The position numbers and the translations under genes are program-made. Positions 53,300 to 63,805 of a stretch of 64,000 bases of DNA are shown here, one piece after another (within the stretch, counting starts at the first letter, position 1; each line of letters starts with the position of its first letter). This stretch comes from Kutzneria viridogrisea (GTDB taxonomy: Bacteria > Actinomycetota > Actinomycetes > Mycobacteriales > Pseudonocardiaceae): the NCBI GenBank assembly GCA_014138725.1, contig JACJID010000009.1, forward strand, positions 124,001 to 188,000, given 5' to 3'. A model generated the notes under the pieces. The model was not told the origin of the DNA, made no database searches, and saw nothing but the letters and a program-made list of their open reading frames with translations.

Positions 53300-53521
53300 T
53301 CACTTGTAGCGGTAGACGATTCGGCCGCGGGACAGGTCGTAGGGCGACAGCTCCACGACAACGCGGTCCTCCGGCAGGATGCGGATGTAGTGCTGCCGCA
53401 TCTTGCCGCTGATGTGTGCGAGAACCTTGTGACCGTTCTCCAACTCGACGCGGAACATCGCGTTGGGGAGCGGCTCGACTACGCGGCCCTCGACCTCAAT
53501 GGCCCCGTCCTTCTTGCCCAT
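53300..53521 (-). CDS. infA: Translation initiation factor IF-1
   Basis: A 73-residue OB-fold protein that blocks the A site during initiation. It starts [20 protein letters not shown] and ends RGRIVYRYK, with [20 protein letters not shown] between. The 240 bases upstream, to the DUF1707 gene, are gene-free and probably contain the promoter of the infA-rpmJ-rpsM-rpsK-rpsD-rpoA-rplQ unit. Confidence 0.97.
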   Translation of the reverse strand: MGKKDGAIEVEGRVVEPLPNAMFRVELENGHKVLAHISGKMRQHYIRILPEDRVVVELSPYDLSRGRIVYRYK

Positions 53522-53761
53522 GTCCTCCGCGTTTCGTGACGGTGGTATATCTGGCATGACCCCCGGTCGCCGGACTGGGCCGGAAACCGGGCGCGGGCAC
53601 ACACCGCCCCGACTCCGAGGGGCCTCTCGATCTTGGTACGTGGCGAACGGGCAGGCCAGAGGCCATGCTCGCAGCTCCACAGGCACGACGGAACCGGCGC
53701 GACGAGTGCGCCGTCAACCCAGTGTACGCAGGTCGGGGGCACAACCCAAATCGGGCGCTGG

Positions 53762-54229
53762 TCAGTCGCGGTCCGAGCGGCCCCAGCCCAGCAGCCAGCC
53801 CATCACGAGCAGCGCACCCCAGGGCCCGGCGACCCAGATCCACCACGGGTACACCCAGTGCAGGGTGGTGAGCTGCACCATGCCCCAGATGACCACGTTC
53901 AGCACGCTCACGGTCAGCCACGCGCCGACGGCGGCCCGCACGACGCGACCGCGCCGAGACCTGCGGGCGGGTGGCTGAGCGGGCGGCGGGGTGGGCGCCG
54001 GGTGCTGCACCTGGACGACCGGTGGCCGGACCACCGAGACGTCGGGCAGGTCGGCGGTCAGCAGGGCCAGCTCACCGTAGGTGCGCGCGGCCCAGATCTG
54101 CGCCGTGCGCTCGTCGAACTCAGCCAGGTTCAGCCGCCCCTCGGCATGCGCGACCTCCACCTGCTTGGCCACCCGCTTGCGGTCGGCGTCCGACACCCGC
54201 ATGTTCTCCTGCGGCACTGGCTGGTCCAC
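53762..54229 (-). CDS. DUF1707 domain membrane protein
   Basis: A 155-residue protein. The DUF1707 domain (about residues 10-65) has MRVSDADRKRVAKQVEVAHA, EGRLNLAEFDERTAQIWAAR and TYGELALLTADLP. A Pro-rich linker leads to two membrane segments (about 98-118 and 128-148). This domain may bind DNA or a partner at the membrane; its function is unknown. The GTG start has GGAG upstream. Its insertion between infA and map is uncommon outside actinobacteria. Confidence 0.88.
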   Translation of the reverse strand: MDQPVPQENMRVSDADRKRVAKQVEVAHAEGRLNLAEFDERTAQIWAARTYGELALLTADLPDVSVVRPPVVQVQHPAPTPPPAQPPARRSRRGRVVRAAVGAWLTVSVLNVVIWGMVQLTTLHWVYPWWIWVAGPWGALLVMGWLLGWGRSDRD

Positions 54230-54319
54230 GGCTCCATCCTGGCACGCCGCACCCGGCCGGGGGCGCGTCTCCGCACAAACGCACCAGCGTGATTCCGGTG
54301 CTCGGGCAGGGACACCAAC

Positions 54320-54358
54320 GGCTCGGCACCCCCACGCAGGTGGTGGCGGTGCCGAGCC
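54320..54358 (-). terminator. Terminator after map
   Basis: GGCTCGGCAC (54320-54329) pairs with GTGCCGAGCC (54349-54358). It lies just past the map stop (54375) and ends the secY-adk-map unit. Confidence 0.75.
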
Positions 54359-54374
54359 GGGTAGGTGGTGTGAC

Positions 54375-55166
54375 TCAGTCCTCGGGGGCGGTGAGCACCC
54401 AGGGGCCCTCGTCGGTGATGGCCACCGAGTGCTCCCAGTGCGCGGCCCGCGTGCCGTCGGCGGTGACCACGGTCCAGCCGTCGGACAGCTCGGTGGTCTG
54501 GTCGGTGCCCAGGGTCAGCATCGGCTCGATGGCGATGGCCATGCCCGCGCGCAGCTTGGGCCCCTTGCCGGGCTTGCCGTAGTTGGGCAGGAACGGCTCC
54601 ATGTGCATCTGGGTGCCGATGCCGTGGCCGCCGTAGTCGGTGACGATGCCGTACTCGACCCCGTCGGCCTCGTCGGAGCGGTGCACCGAGGACTCGATGG
54701 CGAAGGAGATGTCGGTCAGCTTGGCCCCGACCACCGCCGCCTCGATACCGGCCAGCATGCAGGCCCTGGTCGCCTCGGACAGCTTGCGGTCGGCCTCGCT
54801 CGCGGCACCGATCAGGATGGTGACCGCGGCGTCGCCGTGCCAGCCGTCCAGGATCGCCCCGCAGTCCACCGACACCAGGTCGCCGTCGGCGAGCACCTGC
54901 TCGCGCGCCGGGATGCCGTGCACCACCTGCTCGTTGACCGAGGAGCAGATCGAGGCGGGGAAGCCGTGGTAACCCTTGAAGGAGGGCACGGCCCCGGCGT
55001 CCCGGATGGTCTGCTCGGCCAATTCGTCCAGCTCGCCGGTGCTCACCCCGGCTGCGGCGTGCTCGGTCATCAGCCTCAGCGCGCGGGCGACCACGATCCC
55101 GGCCGCCCGCATCGCCTCCAGCTCGGACCGAGTCTTGATCTCGATCCCACGGCCCCGCTTCAACAC
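54375..55166 (-). CDS. map: Type I methionine aminopeptidase
   Basis: A 263-residue metalloprotease that removes N-terminal Met. Metal ligands are visible in [49 protein letters not shown] and [13 protein letters not shown]. It lacks an SH3-type N-terminal extension, so it is the short MapA form. The GTG start lies 4 bases after adk. Confidence 0.96.
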   Translation of the reverse strand: MLKRGRGIEIKTRSELEAMRAAGIVVARALRLMTEHAAAGVSTGELDELAEQTIRDAGAVPSFKGYHGFPASICSSVNEQVVHGIPAREQVLADGDLVSVDCGAILDGWHGDAAVTILIGAASEADRKLSEATRACMLAGIEAAVVGAKLTDISFAIESSVHRSDEADGVEYGIVTDYGGHGIGTQMHMEPFLPNYGKPGKGPKLRAGMAIAIEPMLTLGTDQTTELSDGWTVVTADGTRAAHWEHSVAITDEGPWVLTAPED

Positions 55167-55170
55167 CGGC

Positions 55171-55722
55171 TCAGGCCTCCGCGCGCAGCGCCTTGAGCGC
55201 CCGCTCGGTGATCTCCTCGACGGCGCCCACGGCGTCCACGGTGATCAGGATCTCGGAGTAGTAGTCCAGCAGCGGAGCGGTCTCCGAGCGGTAGACCTCC
55301 TGGCGGCGCCGGATGACCCCCTCGTTGTCGTCGGCACGGCCGCGGGAGAGCAGCCGCTGCACGACGATGTCCTCGGGGACGTCGAACTCCAGCACGGCAT
55401 CCAGCTTCGTGCCCGCCTCGGCGAGGATGCCGGCGAGCACGTCCGCCTGCGCGGTGTTGCGGGGGAAGCCGTCGAGCAGGAAGCCCTCGCGGGCGTCCGG
55501 ATCGGCCAGCCGGTCCTGCACCATCGCGTTGGTCACCGAGTCGGGAACCAGTTCACCCGCGTCGAGGTACTTCTTCGCCTCGACCCCGAGTGGCGTCTCC
55601 TCCCGCACGTTGGCCCGGAACAGGTCACCCGTGGAGATGTGGGGTACCGAGAGCTTCTCGCTCAGCACCGACGCCTGAGTACCCTTGCCCGCACCCGGCG
55701 GGCCGACGAGGACGAGTCTCAC
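55171..55722 (-). CDS. adk: Adenylate kinase (short-LID form)
   Basis: A 183-residue kinase that equilibrates AMP, ADP and ATP. The P-loop is [20 protein letters not shown], the AMP site has [10 protein letters not shown] and [15 protein letters not shown], and the LID is the short type found in actinobacteria without a zinc motif. The GTG overlaps the secY stop by one base (TAGTG). Confidence 0.97.
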   Translation of the reverse strand: MRLVLVGPPGAGKGTQASVLSEKLSVPHISTGDLFRANVREETPLGVEAKKYLDAGELVPDSVTNAMVQDRLADPDAREGFLLDGFPRNTAQADVLAGILAEAGTKLDAVLEFDVPEDIVVQRLLSRGRADDNEGVIRRRQEVYRSETAPLLDYYSEILITVDAVGAVEEITERALKALRAEA

Positions 55723-57035
55723 TACCGCAGGAACCCTTCGTAGTTGCGCTGCATGAGCTGGCTCTCGATCTGCTTGATCGTGTCGAGACCGACGCCAACC
55801 ATGATCAGCACAGCGGTGCCACCGAACGGGAAGTTGTTGTTCTGTCCTCCCGGACCGGTGATGCTCAGGAAGAAGCTCGGGAGCACGGCGATCAGGCCCA
55901 GGTAGAGCGAGCCTGGCAGCGTGATCCTGTTGAGCACGAAGCTGAGGTACTCCGCGGTCGGCCGACCGGGCCGGATACCGGGGATGAAGCCGCCGAACTT
56001 CCTCATCTCGTCAGCGCGCTCATCGGGGTTGAACGTGATCGCGACGTAGAAGTAGGTGAAGAAGATGATCAGAGCGAAGTACAGCGCGATGTGGCCGTAG
56101 CTGGACGGGTCCACGATGTAGGTCTGCACGAACTGCTGCCAGCTGCCGTCCACCGCGGAGCCCTGCGTCAGCGAGATGATCAGCTGCGGCAGGTAGAGCA
56201 GCGAGGAGGCGAAGATGACCGGGATGACACCGGCCTGGTTCACCTTCAGCGGCAGGTAGGTGGAGGTGCCGCCGTACATCCTGCGGCCGATCATGCGCTT
56301 GGCGTACTGCACCGGGATCCGGCGCTGCGCCTGCTCCAGGAAGATGACGAAGCCGATGATCAGCAGGCCGAGCACGCAGATGACGGCGAAGACCAGGCCG
56401 CCGCTGTTGCTCAGGATGTTCTGGCCCTCGGTGGGGATGCGGGCCGCGATGCTGGTGAACATCAGGATGGACATGCCGTTGCCGATGCCGCGCTCGGTGA
56501 TGAGCTCGCCGAACCACATGATCATCGCGGTGCCCGCGGTCATGGTGATGACGATGACGGCCAGGGTGAACACGTCCTGGTTCGGGATCGGCTGCACGGC
56601 GCAGCCCTGGAACAGCTGCCCGCGCACGGCCAGCGCCACGATGCCCGTGGACTGCAGGATGGCCAGCGCGACGGTCAGGTAGCGCGTGTACTGGGTCAGC
56701 TTGTTCTGACCGGACTGGCCTTCCTTCTTCAGCTGCTCGAACCGCGGGATGACCACGGTGAGCAGCTGGATGATGATGCTCGCGGTGATGTAGGGCAGGA
56801 TGCCCAGCGAGAAGACCGACAGCTGTAGCAGCGCACCGCCGCTGAACAGGCTGATCAGGCCGTAGATCCCACCGCTCTGGTCCTGCTGACTGACACACTG
56901 CTGGACGTTCGCGAAGTTCACACCCGGGGAAGGCACGTGCGAGCCCAACCGGTACAACGCCATGATCCCGAGCGTGAACAGGATCTTGCGGCGCAGGTCC
57001 GGCGTCGCGAGAGCCGAGCGGAAGGCGCCTAGCAC
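55722..57035 (-). CDS. secY: Protein translocase subunit SecY
   Basis: A 437-residue channel protein with ten membrane segments. It has [40 protein letters not shown], the loop [33 protein letters not shown] and ends [10 protein letters not shown]. The GTG at 57035 has GAGGAGGT six bases before it, which settles the start against a longer frame to 57119. Confidence 0.97.
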   Translation of the reverse strand: MLGAFRSALATPDLRRKILFTLGIMALYRLGSHVPSPGVNFANVQQCVSQQDQSGGIYGLISLFSGGALLQLSVFSLGILPYITASIIIQLLTVVIPRFEQLKKEGQSGQNKLTQYTRYLTVALAILQSTGIVALAVRGQLFQGCAVQPIPNQDVFTLAVIVITMTAGTAMIMWFGELITERGIGNGMSILMFTSIAARIPTEGQNILSNSGGLVFAVICVLGLLIIGFVIFLEQAQRRIPVQYAKRMIGRRMYGGTSTYLPLKVNQAGVIPVIFASSLLYLPQLIISLTQGSAVDGSWQQFVQTYIVDPSSYGHIALYFALIIFFTYFYVAITFNPDERADEMRKFGGFIPGIRPGRPTAEYLSFVLNRITLPGSLYLGLIAVLPSFFLSITGPGGQNNNFPFGGTAVLIMVGVGLDTIKQIESQLMQRNYEGFLR

Positions 57036-57343
57036 GCGTGACCTCCTCGGCGTCACCGGTCTCCAGACCGATGAACGGCTTGTCCGACCACTGGTCGGCT
57101 GATGACAACCTGGCGACAAGCCAGGAACGCTTCGCGCCGTCTGGCCCGAAGCGTGCTCACGACTCTAACAGGCCCACCGGGCGCTACGGACCCCGCCAGG
57201 TGGATAAACCCCGCAATGGCCGCCCCACCCTTGGCACAACCAGCGGAAATCCGCCTGGCAAGCGTTTGCGTCCTGCGGAAGAGCCGAGAACGGCAACGGC
57301 CGGCAGGGCGAGGCCCTGCCGGCCGTTGCACAGCGCTCGGGGG
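57036..57343. other. Intergenic region between rplO and secY
   Basis: 308 bases without a gene. It holds the strong terminator at 57293-57329 and must hold a promoter for secY-adk-map, which I could not place with confidence. Confidence 0.5.
57293..57329 (-). terminator. Strong terminator after rplO
   Basis: Perfect 17-base arms (57293-57309 and 57313-57329) around a 3-base loop, 15 bases downstream of the rplO stop. It separates the spc ribosomal genes from secY-adk-map. Confidence 0.88.
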
Positions 57344-57787
57344 TCACACCGTGGTGGTGGTCCCGCCCGCAGCGGCGATCTTCTCCACCGCGGAACCGGA
57401 GAACTTGTTCGCGGTGACGTCCAGCTTCACGCCGTCCAGGTCGCCGTCGCCGAGGACCTTGACGGGCTGGCCCTTGCGGACCAGACCGGCCTCGACCAGC
57501 TTGGCCACGTCAACCGAGCCACCCTCCGGGAAGACCCGGGCGATGTCGGAGACGTTGACCACCTGGTACTCGGTACGGAAGCGGTTGCGGAAGCCCTTCA
57601 GCTTCGGCAGCCGCATGTGCAGCGGCATCTGGCCACCCTCGAAGCGCGCGGGGGTGTTCTTGCGCGCCCCGGTGCCCTTCGTACCGCGACCGGCCGTCTT
57701 GCCCTTGGAACCCTCACCGCGGCCGACCCGGGTCTTCGCCGTCTTGGCGCCGGGAGCGGGGCGGAGGTGGTGGATCTTGATGGTCAT
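57344..57787 (-). CDS. rplO: 50S ribosomal protein uL15
   Basis: A 147-residue L15. It starts [20 protein letters not shown] and has [20 protein letters not shown], the Gly/Arg-rich loop, followed by [18 protein letters not shown]. Its ATG overlaps the rpmD stop by one base. It is last before the terminator. Confidence 0.97.
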   Translation of the reverse strand: MTIKIHHLRPAPGAKTAKTRVGRGEGSKGKTAGRGTKGTGARKNTPARFEGGQMPLHMRLPKLKGFRNRFRTEYQVVNVSDIARVFPEGGSVDVAKLVEAGLVRKGQPVKVLGDGDLDGVKLDVTANKFSGSAVEKIAAAGGTTTTV

Positions 57788-57969
57788 CAGTTGACCTCCT
57801 CCACGACCACCAGGTGCCGCACGGTGTGGATCAGACCGCGGGTGACCGCGTCGTCCTCACGCACGACGGACTGGCGGATCTTGCGCAGCCCCAGAGTCCG
57901 CAGCGACTCGCGGTGGTTCTGCTTGGTACCGATGGTGCTCTTGACCTGCGTCACCTTGAGCTGTGCCAC
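57787..57969 (-). CDS. rpmD: 50S ribosomal protein uL30
   Basis: A 60-residue L30: [20 protein letters not shown] followed by [20 protein letters not shown]. The GTG at 57969 matches homologue starts; a GTG at 57978, which overlaps the rpsE stop as GTGA, would add three residues and is a real alternative because of translational coupling. Confidence 0.94.
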   Translation of the reverse strand: MAQLKVTQVKSTIGTKQNHRESLRTLGLRKIRQSVVREDDAVTRGLIHTVRHLVVVEEVN

Positions 57970-57974
57970 GGCCG

Positions 57975-58583
57975 TCACACCCCCTGCCCTGCACGAGCGC
58001 GCAGCATGCCGGCCGGAGCGACGTCCTCCAGCGGCAGACCACGACGGGCGGCGACCTCTTCGGGGCGCTGCAGGCCCTTCAGGGCGGCCACGGTGGCGTG
58101 CACGATGTTGATGGCGTTGTCGCTGCCCAGCGACTTGCTCAGCACGTCGTGCACACCCGCGCACTCCAGCACGGCGCGGACCGGGCCACCGGCGATGACA
58201 CCGGTACCGGCGCTGGCCGGGCGCAGCAGCACCACGCCAGCGGCCTTCTCGCCCTGGACCGGGTGCGGGATGGTGCCGCCGATGCGGGGGACGCGGAAGA
58301 AGTTCTTCTTCGCCTCCTCCACACCCTTGGCGATGGCGGCCGGAACTTCCTTGGCCTTGCCGTAGCCGACGCCCACCATGCCGTCGCCGTCGCCGACGAT
58401 CACCAGCGCGGTGAAGCTGAAGCGACGACCACCCTTGACGACCTTCGCCACGCGGTTGATGGCGACAACGCGCTCGAGGTGCGGGGTCTTCTCCTGGGCC
58501 GCCCCGCCACGGCCACCGTCACGACGGTCGCGGCGCTCTCCGCGCTCGCCACCGCCGCCTTCGCGACGCGTGCGTCCTGGCAT
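57975..58583 (-). CDS. rpsE: 30S ribosomal protein uS5
   Basis: A 202-residue S5. It has a Gly/Arg-rich N-terminal extension ([20 protein letters not shown]) before the core [40 protein letters not shown] and [20 protein letters not shown]. The core binds mRNA at the entry site and influences fidelity. It follows rplR by 35 bases. Confidence 0.97.
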   Translation of the reverse strand: MPGRTRREGGGGERGERRDRRDGGRGGAAQEKTPHLERVVAINRVAKVVKGGRRFSFTALVIVGDGDGMVGVGYGKAKEVPAAIAKGVEEAKKNFFRVPRIGGTIPHPVQGEKAAGVVLLRPASAGTGVIAGGPVRAVLECAGVHDVLSKSLGSDNAINIVHATVAALKGLQRPEEVAARRGLPLEDVAPAGMLRARAGQGV

Positions 58584-58618
58584 CAGGCGTCCCTCTCAAT
58601 TCCAGTGGTGTACATCTG

Positions 58619-59020
58619 TCAGAACTCCAGCCCCGCCTCGCGGGCGGCGTCAGCCAGCGCGGCGATCCGGCCGTGGTAGTCGTAACCACCGCGGTCGAAC
58701 ACGACCTTGGCGATGCCCGCCTCCTTGGCCCTGGCGGCGACCAGCTGGCCCACCTTGGTGGCGCGGGCCTTCTTGTCGCCCTCCATCGCCCGGACGTCGG
58801 CCTCGAGGCTCGAGGCGGAGGCCAGGGTGTGGCCGGCGAGGTCGTCGATGACCTGCACGACGATGTGCCGCGCGGACCGGTTGACGACCATGCGGGGACG
58901 CTCGGGCGTGCCGCTGATCTTCTTGCGGAGACGGAAGTGACGGCGGGCCCTGGCAACGCGACGCGTCGTGGACACGTCCTTGCCAACCGGCTTCCTCTTG
59001 GTAGCAGTGGACTCAGCCAT
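58619..59020 (-). CDS. rplR: 50S ribosomal protein uL18
   Basis: A 133-residue L18, a 5S rRNA-binding protein: [40 protein letters not shown] and [23 protein letters not shown] at 59020 (MAEST) is preferred; a GTG at 59026 overlaps the rplF stop and would add two residues. Confidence 0.96.
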   Translation of the reverse strand: MAESTATKRKPVGKDVSTTRRVARARRHFRLRKKISGTPERPRMVVNRSARHIVVQVIDDLAGHTLASASSLEADVRAMEGDKKARATKVGQLVAARAKEAGIAKVVFDRGGYDYHGRIAALADAAREAGLEF

Positions 59021-59022
59021 GA

Positions 59023-59562
59023 TCACTTACCCGTCTTCCCGACCTTGCGGCGGATCTTCTCGCCCGCGTACCGCACGCCCTTGCCCTTGTACGGGTCGGG
59101 CTTGCGCAGCTTGCGGATGTTGGCGGCGACCTCGCCGACCAACTGCTTGTCGATGCCCTGGACGGAGAACTTGGTCGGGGTCTCCACCACGAAGGTGATG
59201 CCCGCCGGCGCCTTCACCGGGACCGGGTGGCTGTAGCCCAGCGCGAACTCCAGGTCGGAACCCTTGAGCTGCACGCGGTAACCGACGCCGGTGATCTCCA
59301 TCTTCTTCTCGTAGCCCTGCGTCACACCGATGATCAGGTTGTTGATCAGCGTGCGGGACAGGCCGTGCAGCGAGCGCGACAGCCGCTCGTCGTTGGGCCG
59401 GGTCACCTGCAGGGTGCCGTCCTCGGCACGCTCCACGGCGATCGGCTCGGCCACGGTGTGCGCCAGGGCGCCCTTCGGCCCCTTCACGTTCACCACCTGG
59501 CCGTCGATGTTCACATCGACCCCGGCGGGGACGGTGATGGGCAGCTTTCCAATGCGCGACAT
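59023..59562 (-). CDS. rplF: 50S ribosomal protein uL6
   Basis: A 179-residue L6: [33 protein letters not shown] and [20 protein letters not shown]. The ATG has GAAGGGGG upstream, which settles it against a longer frame. It follows rpsH by 16 bases. Confidence 0.97.
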   Translation of the reverse strand: MSRIGKLPITVPAGVDVNIDGQVVNVKGPKGALAHTVAEPIAVERAEDGTLQVTRPNDERLSRSLHGLSRTLINNLIIGVTQGYEKKMEITGVGYRVQLKGSDLEFALGYSHPVPVKAPAGITFVVETPTKFSVQGIDKQLVGEVAANIRKLRKPDPYKGKGVRYAGEKIRRKVGKTGK

Positions 59563-59578
59563 CGTCAGTCCCCCTTCC

Positions 59579-59977
59579 TCACCACACGTAGGCGAGGACT
59601 TCCCCGCCCACACCCTGCTTGCCGGCCTGCCGGTCGGTCACCAGACCACCGGAGGTCGAGATGATCGCGACACCGAGCCCGCCCAGGACCTTGGGCAGGT
59701 TGGTCGACTTCGCGTAGACGCGCAGACCCGGCTTGGACACGCGCCGGACGCCGGCGATGCTGCGCTCCCGGTTCGGCCCGTACTTGAGCTCCACGACCAG
59801 GTTCTTGCAGTTCTCGCCCTGCTCGTCGCGGTAGCCGGAGATGTAGCCCTCGCGCTTGAGGATCTCGGCGATGCTCGCCTTGAGCTTGGAGTGCGGCATC
59901 ACGACCTGGTCGTGGTATGCCGAGTTCGCATTGCGCAGACGGGTCAACATGTCTGCGATCGGGTCGGTCATCGTCAT
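59579..59977 (-). CDS. rpsH: 30S ribosomal protein uS8
   Basis: A 132-residue S8: [20 protein letters not shown], and the C-terminal [20 protein letters not shown] with the usual end EVLAYVW. It binds helix 21 of 16S rRNA. It follows rpsN by 99 bases, the widest gap in this part of the operon. Confidence 0.97.
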   Translation of the reverse strand: MTMTDPIADMLTRLRNANSAYHDQVVMPHSKLKASIAEILKREGYISGYRDEQGENCKNLVVELKYGPNRERSIAGVRRVSKPGLRVYAKSTNLPKVLGGLGVAIISTSGGLVTDRQAGKQGVGGEVLAYVW

Positions 59978-60076
59978 GGTGACCTTGTCAACCTTTCTCG
60001 CCGGGGTTCCCTCCGCGAGAGCGGAGGGCCTACGGCGAAATGGGGGGTGGTGCGGGGTCGAACGCCCTGCTGGTGC

Positions 60077-60262
60077 TTACCAGCTGGACTTGTGCACGCC
60101 GGGCAGCTCGCCGCGGTGGGCCATCTGCCGCAGGCAGATACGGCACAGGCCGAACTTGCGGAACACCGAGTGCGGGCGACCGCACTTCTGGCACCGCGTG
60201 TAGGCCCGGACCGCGAACTTCGGCTTGCGGGCCGCCTTGTTGATCAGCGCCTTCTTGGCCAT
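60077..60262 (-). CDS. rpsN: 30S ribosomal protein uS14, zinc-binding type
   Basis: A 61-residue S14 of the short zinc form: [20 protein letters not shown], then CQKC (24-27) and CRIC (40-43) as ligands. The ATG overlaps the rplE stop by one base. A zinc-free paralogue, if present, lies elsewhere. Confidence 0.97.
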   Translation of the reverse strand: MAKKALINKAARKPKFAVRAYTRCQKCGRPHSVFRKFGLCRICLRQMAHRGELPGVHKSSW

Positions 60263-60825
60263 CAGTTCTCCTTGAACGGGAAGCCGAGGTGCTTGAGCAG
60301 CGCCCGACCCTCGTCGTCGTTGATAGCCGTGGTCACGACGGTGATGTCCATGCCACGGGGACGGTCGATCGAGTCGGGGTCGATCTCGTGGAACATCGAC
60401 TGCTCGTTCAGGCCGAACGTGTAGTTGCCGTTGCCGTCGAACTGCTTGCCGGACAGACCGCGGAAGTCGCGGATACGGGGCAGCGCGATGGTCAGCAGGC
60501 GGTCGAGGAACTCCCACATGCGGTCGCCGCGCAGGGTCACCCTGGCGCCGATCGGCATGCCCTCGCGCAGCTTGAACTGCGCGATGGACTTGCGGGCCTT
60601 GCGGACCTCGGGACGCTGGCCGGTGATCGTGGCGAGGTCGCGGACCGCACCCTCGATCAGCTTGCCGTCGCGGGCGGCGTCACCGACACCCATGTTCACG
60701 ACGACCTTGACCACGCCGGGGATCTGCATGACGTTGTCGTAGGTGAACTCCTCGCGCAGCGCGGGGATGATCTCCTCGCGGTAGCGGGACTTCAGCCGCG
60801 GCAGGACCTTCTCAGTCGTAGTCAT
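60262..60825 (-). CDS. rplE: 50S ribosomal protein uL5
   Basis: A 187-residue L5 that contacts 5S rRNA and the P-site t[63 protein letters not shown] and [20 protein letters not shown]. It starts 2 bases after rplX. Confidence 0.97.
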   Translation of the reverse strand: MTTTEKVLPRLKSRYREEIIPALREEFTYDNVMQIPGVVKVVVNMGVGDAARDGKLIEGAVRDLATITGQRPEVRKARKSIAQFKLREGMPIGARVTLRGDRMWEFLDRLLTIALPRIRDFRGLSGKQFDGNGNYTFGLNEQSMFHEIDPDSIDRPRGMDITVVTTAINDDEGRALLKHLGFPFKEN

Positions 60826-60827
60826 GA

Positions 60828-61142
60828 TCAGATGTCCTTACCGTTGCGACGGGAGACCCGAACGCGACGCCCGTCCTCGGTGGTGCGAGAGCCCACCCGG
60901 GTCGGCTTGCCGTCGGCGTCCACGACCATCACGTTGCTCACGTGGATCGGCGCTTCCTGGGTGACGATGCCGCCGGACTGGGCACCGCGCTGGGTCTGCG
61001 TGACCCGCGTGTGCTTCTTGATCCGGTTGACACCCTCGACCAGCACGCGGTCGTTCTCCGGGTAGGCCTGGATGACCTTGCCCTTGGCGCCCTTGTCCTT
61101 GCCGGCGATGACGACGACCGTGTCGCCCTTGCGCACCTTCAT
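60828..61142 (-). CDS. rplX: 50S ribosomal protein uL24
   Basis: A 104-residue L24 with the KOW motif [20 protein letters not shown] followed by [20 protein letters not shown]. It nucleates 50S assembly near the exit tunnel. The ATG overlaps the rplN stop by one base. Confidence 0.97.
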   Translation of the reverse strand: MKVRKGDTVVVIAGKDKGAKGKVIQAYPENDRVLVEGVNRIKKHTRVTQTQRGAQSGGIVTQEAPIHVSNVMVVDADGKPTRVGSRTTEDGRRVRVSRRNGKDI

Positions 61143-61510
61143 CAGAGCACCTCCGGCGCCAGCGAGATGATCTTCATGAAACGCTTGTCGCGCAGCTCGC
61201 GGCCGACCGGGCCGAAGATGCGGGTGCCACGCGGCTCGTTGTCAGCCTTGATGAGCACCGCGGCGTTCTCGTCGAACCTGATGTACGAGCCGTCCGGGCG
61301 ACGACGCTCCTTGACGGTGCGGACGATGACGGCCTTGACGACGTCACCCTTCTTCACACCGGCACCGGGGATCGCGTCCTTGACGGTGGCGACGATGATG
61401 TCGCCGATGCCCGCGTAGCGACGCGAGGAACCACCGAGAACACGGATGCAAAGGATCTCCTTCGCACCAGTGTTGTCGGCGACTCGCAGTCGCGACTCCT
61501 GCTGGATCAC
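61142..61510 (-). CDS. rplN: 50S ribosomal protein uL14
   Basis: A 122-residue L14: [40 protein letters not shown] and [20 protein letters not shown], full length. It lies 64 bases after rpsQ, where a short gap holds no gene. Confidence 0.97.
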   Translation of the reverse strand: MIQQESRLRVADNTGAKEILCIRVLGGSSRRYAGIGDIIVATVKDAIPGAGVKKGDVVKAVIVRTVKERRRPDGSYIRFDENAAVLIKADNEPRGTRIFGPVGRELRDKRFMKIISLAPEVL

Positions 61511-61574
61511 TTACAACTCCTGACCATCGGTGGCCTGCCAGATTTCCGACCTGACAGGCTCGGTCGCTTCGGTG

Positions 61575-61853
61575 TTACTTGGCCTTCTCGAGGACCTCGA
61601 CCAGGCGCCAGCGCTTGGTGGCCGACAGCGGTCGGGTCTCCATCAGCAGGACGCGGTCGCCGATGCCCGCGCTGTTCTGCTCGTCGTGCGCCTTCACCTT
61701 GGTGGTGGTGCGCAGGACCTTGCCGTACAGCGGGTGCTTCTTGCGGTCCTCGAGAGCGACCACGATCGTCTTGTCCATCTTGTCGGACACGACGTAGCCC
61801 TCGCGGACCTTGCGGTCGTTCCTGTCCACAGTCTCAGTCTTCGTCTCGCTCAT
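61575..61853 (-). CDS. rpsQ: 30S ribosomal protein uS17
   Basis: A 92-residue S17 with the OB-fold core [20 protein letters not shown] and [21 protein letters not shown] ~12-residue Thr/Glu-rich N-terminus precedes it. The ATG overlaps the rpmC stop (ATGA). Confidence 0.97.
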   Translation of the reverse strand: MSETKTETVDRNDRKVREGYVVSDKMDKTIVVALEDRKKHPLYGKVLRTTTKVKAHDEQNSAGIGDRVLLMETRPLSATKRWRLVEVLEKAK

Positions 61854-62098
61854 GCCGCACCCTCACCAGTGGAAACTCCGTCGGGGGACACGGAAAGACC
61901 GAGCTCCCGCTCCCGCATCACGGTGTAGACACGGGCGATCTCGTGGCGGACCGTGCGCAGCCGGCGGTTGTTGTCCAGCTGGCCGGTGGCCATCTGGAAG
62001 CGGAGGTTGAACAGCTCCTCCTTGGACTCCTTCAGACGCAGCACGAGCTCCTCGTCGGTCAGCTCACGCAGCTCCGCGGCGTTGGTGCCCGACGCCAT
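61850..62098 (-). CDS. rpmC: 50S ribosomal protein uL29
   Basis: An 82-residue L29 at the tunnel exit: [40 protein letters not shown] and [20 protein letters not shown] short Ser/Gly tail ([13 protein letters not shown]) is lineage-specific. The ATG overlaps the rplP stop by one base. Confidence 0.97.
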   Translation of the reverse strand: MASGTNAAELRELTDEELVLRLKESKEELFNLRFQMATGQLDNNRRLRTVRHEIARVYTVMRERELGLSVSPDGVSTGEGAA

Positions 62099-62517
62099 CA
62101 GAAGTCACCACCTTCACGCGTGACGATCCGGCACTTCAGCGGCAGCTTGTGGATGGCGCGACGCAGCGCCTCACGAGCAACCGTCTCGTTCGGATAGGTC
62201 ATCTCGAACAGCACCCGGCCGGGCTTGACGTTCGCCACCCAGTACTCCGGGGAACCCTTACCGGAACCCATGCGGGTCTCGGCGGGCTTCTTGGTCAGCG
62301 GGCGGTCCGGGAAGATGTTGATCCAGACCTTGCCGCCACGGCGGATGTGCCGGTTGATGGCGATACGAGCGGACTCGATCTGCCGGTTGGTCACGTAGGC
62401 CGGCTCCAGAGCCTGGATGCCGAACTCGCCGAAGGTGACCTTCGTGCCGCCCTTGGCAGCACCGGACCGCTTGGGGTGGTGCTGCTTGCGGTGCTTGACC
62501 CTACGCGGGATGAGCAC
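62098..62517 (-). CDS. rplP: 50S ribosomal protein uL16
   Basis: A 139-residue L16 at the A-site t[43 protein letters not shown] and [20 protein letters not shown]. The GTG start lies 3 bases after rpsC. Confidence 0.97.
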   Translation of the reverse strand: MLIPRRVKHRKQHHPKRSGAAKGGTKVTFGEFGIQALEPAYVTNRQIESARIAINRHIRRGGKVWINIFPDRPLTKKPAETRMGSGKGSPEYWVANVKPGRVLFEMTYPNETVAREALRRAIHKLPLKCRIVTREGGDF

Positions 62518-62520
62518 TAC

Positions 62521-63351
62521 TCAGCCCTCCCCATTGCCAGAAGTGGTTGCCTCCGCCGAGGGGGCGTCGACAGCGGCCTGAGCCTCGGCCGCGGCACGCC
62601 CGGCCTCGGTGCTCGTCGCGGTGGTGCCGGTGGCACCGGAGCGGCGGGCCCGGTTGGGACGCTCACGACGCTGCTGCGGACGGCCCTCGCCGGCCGGGAC
62701 GGCGGTCTCGCGGGCGCGGAAGCCCCCGACGATGTCGCCCTTGTAGATCCAGACCTTCACGCCGATGCGGCCGAAGGTCGTCTTGGCCTCGAAGAAGCCG
62801 TAGTCGATGTCCGCGCGCAGCGTGTGCAGCGGGACCCGACCCTCGCGGTAGAACTCCGAGCGGGACATCTCGGCGCCGCCGAGACGGCCACCGCACTGCA
62901 CCCGGATGCCCTTGACCTGCGGGGAGCGCATGGCCGACTGGATGGCCTTGCGCATCGCGCGGCGGAAGGACACGCGGTTGGACAGCTGCTCGGCGGTGAC
63001 CTGGGCCACCAGCTGGGCGTCCGACTCGGGGTTCTTGACCTCGAGGATGTTCAGCTGGACCTGCTTGGCGGTCAGCTTCTCCAGCTCGCCGCGGATGCGG
63101 TCGGCCTCGGCGCCGCGGCGACCGATGACGATGCCCGGACGAGCGGTGTGGATGTCGACGCGGACCCGGTCACGGGTGCGCTCGATCTCCACCTTCGAGA
63201 TGCCGGCGCGCTCCATGCCGCGGCCCAGCATCTTGCGGATCTTGACGTCCTCCGCCACGTACTCCGCGTACTGCTTGTCGGCGTACCAGCGCGACTTCCA
63301 GTCCGTGGTGATCCCAAGCCGGAAGCCGTGCGGGTTGATCTTCTGACCCAC
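62521..63351 (-). CDS. rpsC: 30S ribosomal protein uS3
   Basis: A 276-residue S3 with its KH domain ([20 protein letters not shown]) and the mRNA-entry C-terminal domain ([20 protein letters not shown]). The last ~55 residues form an Ala/Glu-rich extension that is longer than in E. coli, as in other actinobacteria. The GTG overlaps the rplV stop by one base. Confidence 0.97.
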   Translation of the reverse strand: MGQKINPHGFRLGITTDWKSRWYADKQYAEYVAEDVKIRKMLGRGMERAGISKVEIERTRDRVRVDIHTARPGIVIGRRGAEADRIRGELEKLTAKQVQLNILEVKNPESDAQLVAQVTAEQLSNRVSFRRAMRKAIQSAMRSPQVKGIRVQCGGRLGGAEMSRSEFYREGRVPLHTLRADIDYGFFEAKTTFGRIGVKVWIYKGDIVGGFRARETAVPAGEGRPQQRRERPNRARRSGATGTTATSTEAGRAAAEAQAAVDAPSAEATTSGNGEG

Positions 63352-63776
63352 TAGCGGGCACTCCCCTTCGCACTGGTCTTGGTGCGAGACTTGCCGGCCT
63401 TCTTCTCAACCTGGCGGGACTCGACCTCGATCGTGATGTGGCTCGTACGCTTGCGGATCCGGTACGCACGACCCTGGGCGCGCGGGCGGAACCTCTTCAG
63501 CGTCGGCCCCTCATCCACGTACGCGCTGCTCACCCAGAGGGTGTCAGGGTCGAGGCTGAGGTTGTTCTCGGCGTTGGCCATGGCACTCGCGAGCACCTTT
63601 GCCACCGGCTCACTGGCCGCCTGCGGCGCGAACTGGAGCACCGCCAGAGCTTCCTGCGCGTTGCGGCCCCTGATGAGGTCGACCACGCGACGCGCCTTCA
63701 TGGCGGTCAGGCGGACGTAGCGGGCCCGCGCCACGGCGCGCGGCAGTTCTTCCGCGCCGGTCGCGTTGTTACCCAT
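63351..63776 (-). CDS. rplV: 50S ribosomal protein uL22
   Basis: A 141-residue L22 lining the exit tunnel: [40 protein letters not shown] and a Lys/Arg-rich C-terminal tail. The core hairpin that can confer macrolide resistance looks normal. It follows rpsS by 29 bases. Confidence 0.97.
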   Translation of the reverse strand: MGNNATGAEELPRAVARARYVRLTAMKARRVVDLIRGRNAQEALAVLQFAPQAASEPVAKVLASAMANAENNLSLDPDTLWVSSAYVDEGPTLKRFRPRAQGRAYRIRKRTSHITIEVESRQVEKKAGKSRTKTSAKGSAR

Positions 63777-63805
63777 CGCTTCTTATCCCTTGCTTCCTGG
63801 CCCGC

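Noticed and set aside
55590-56828. 412-residue plus-strand frame opposite secY
   Set aside because: Low-complexity antisense product; secY on the other strand is unambiguous.
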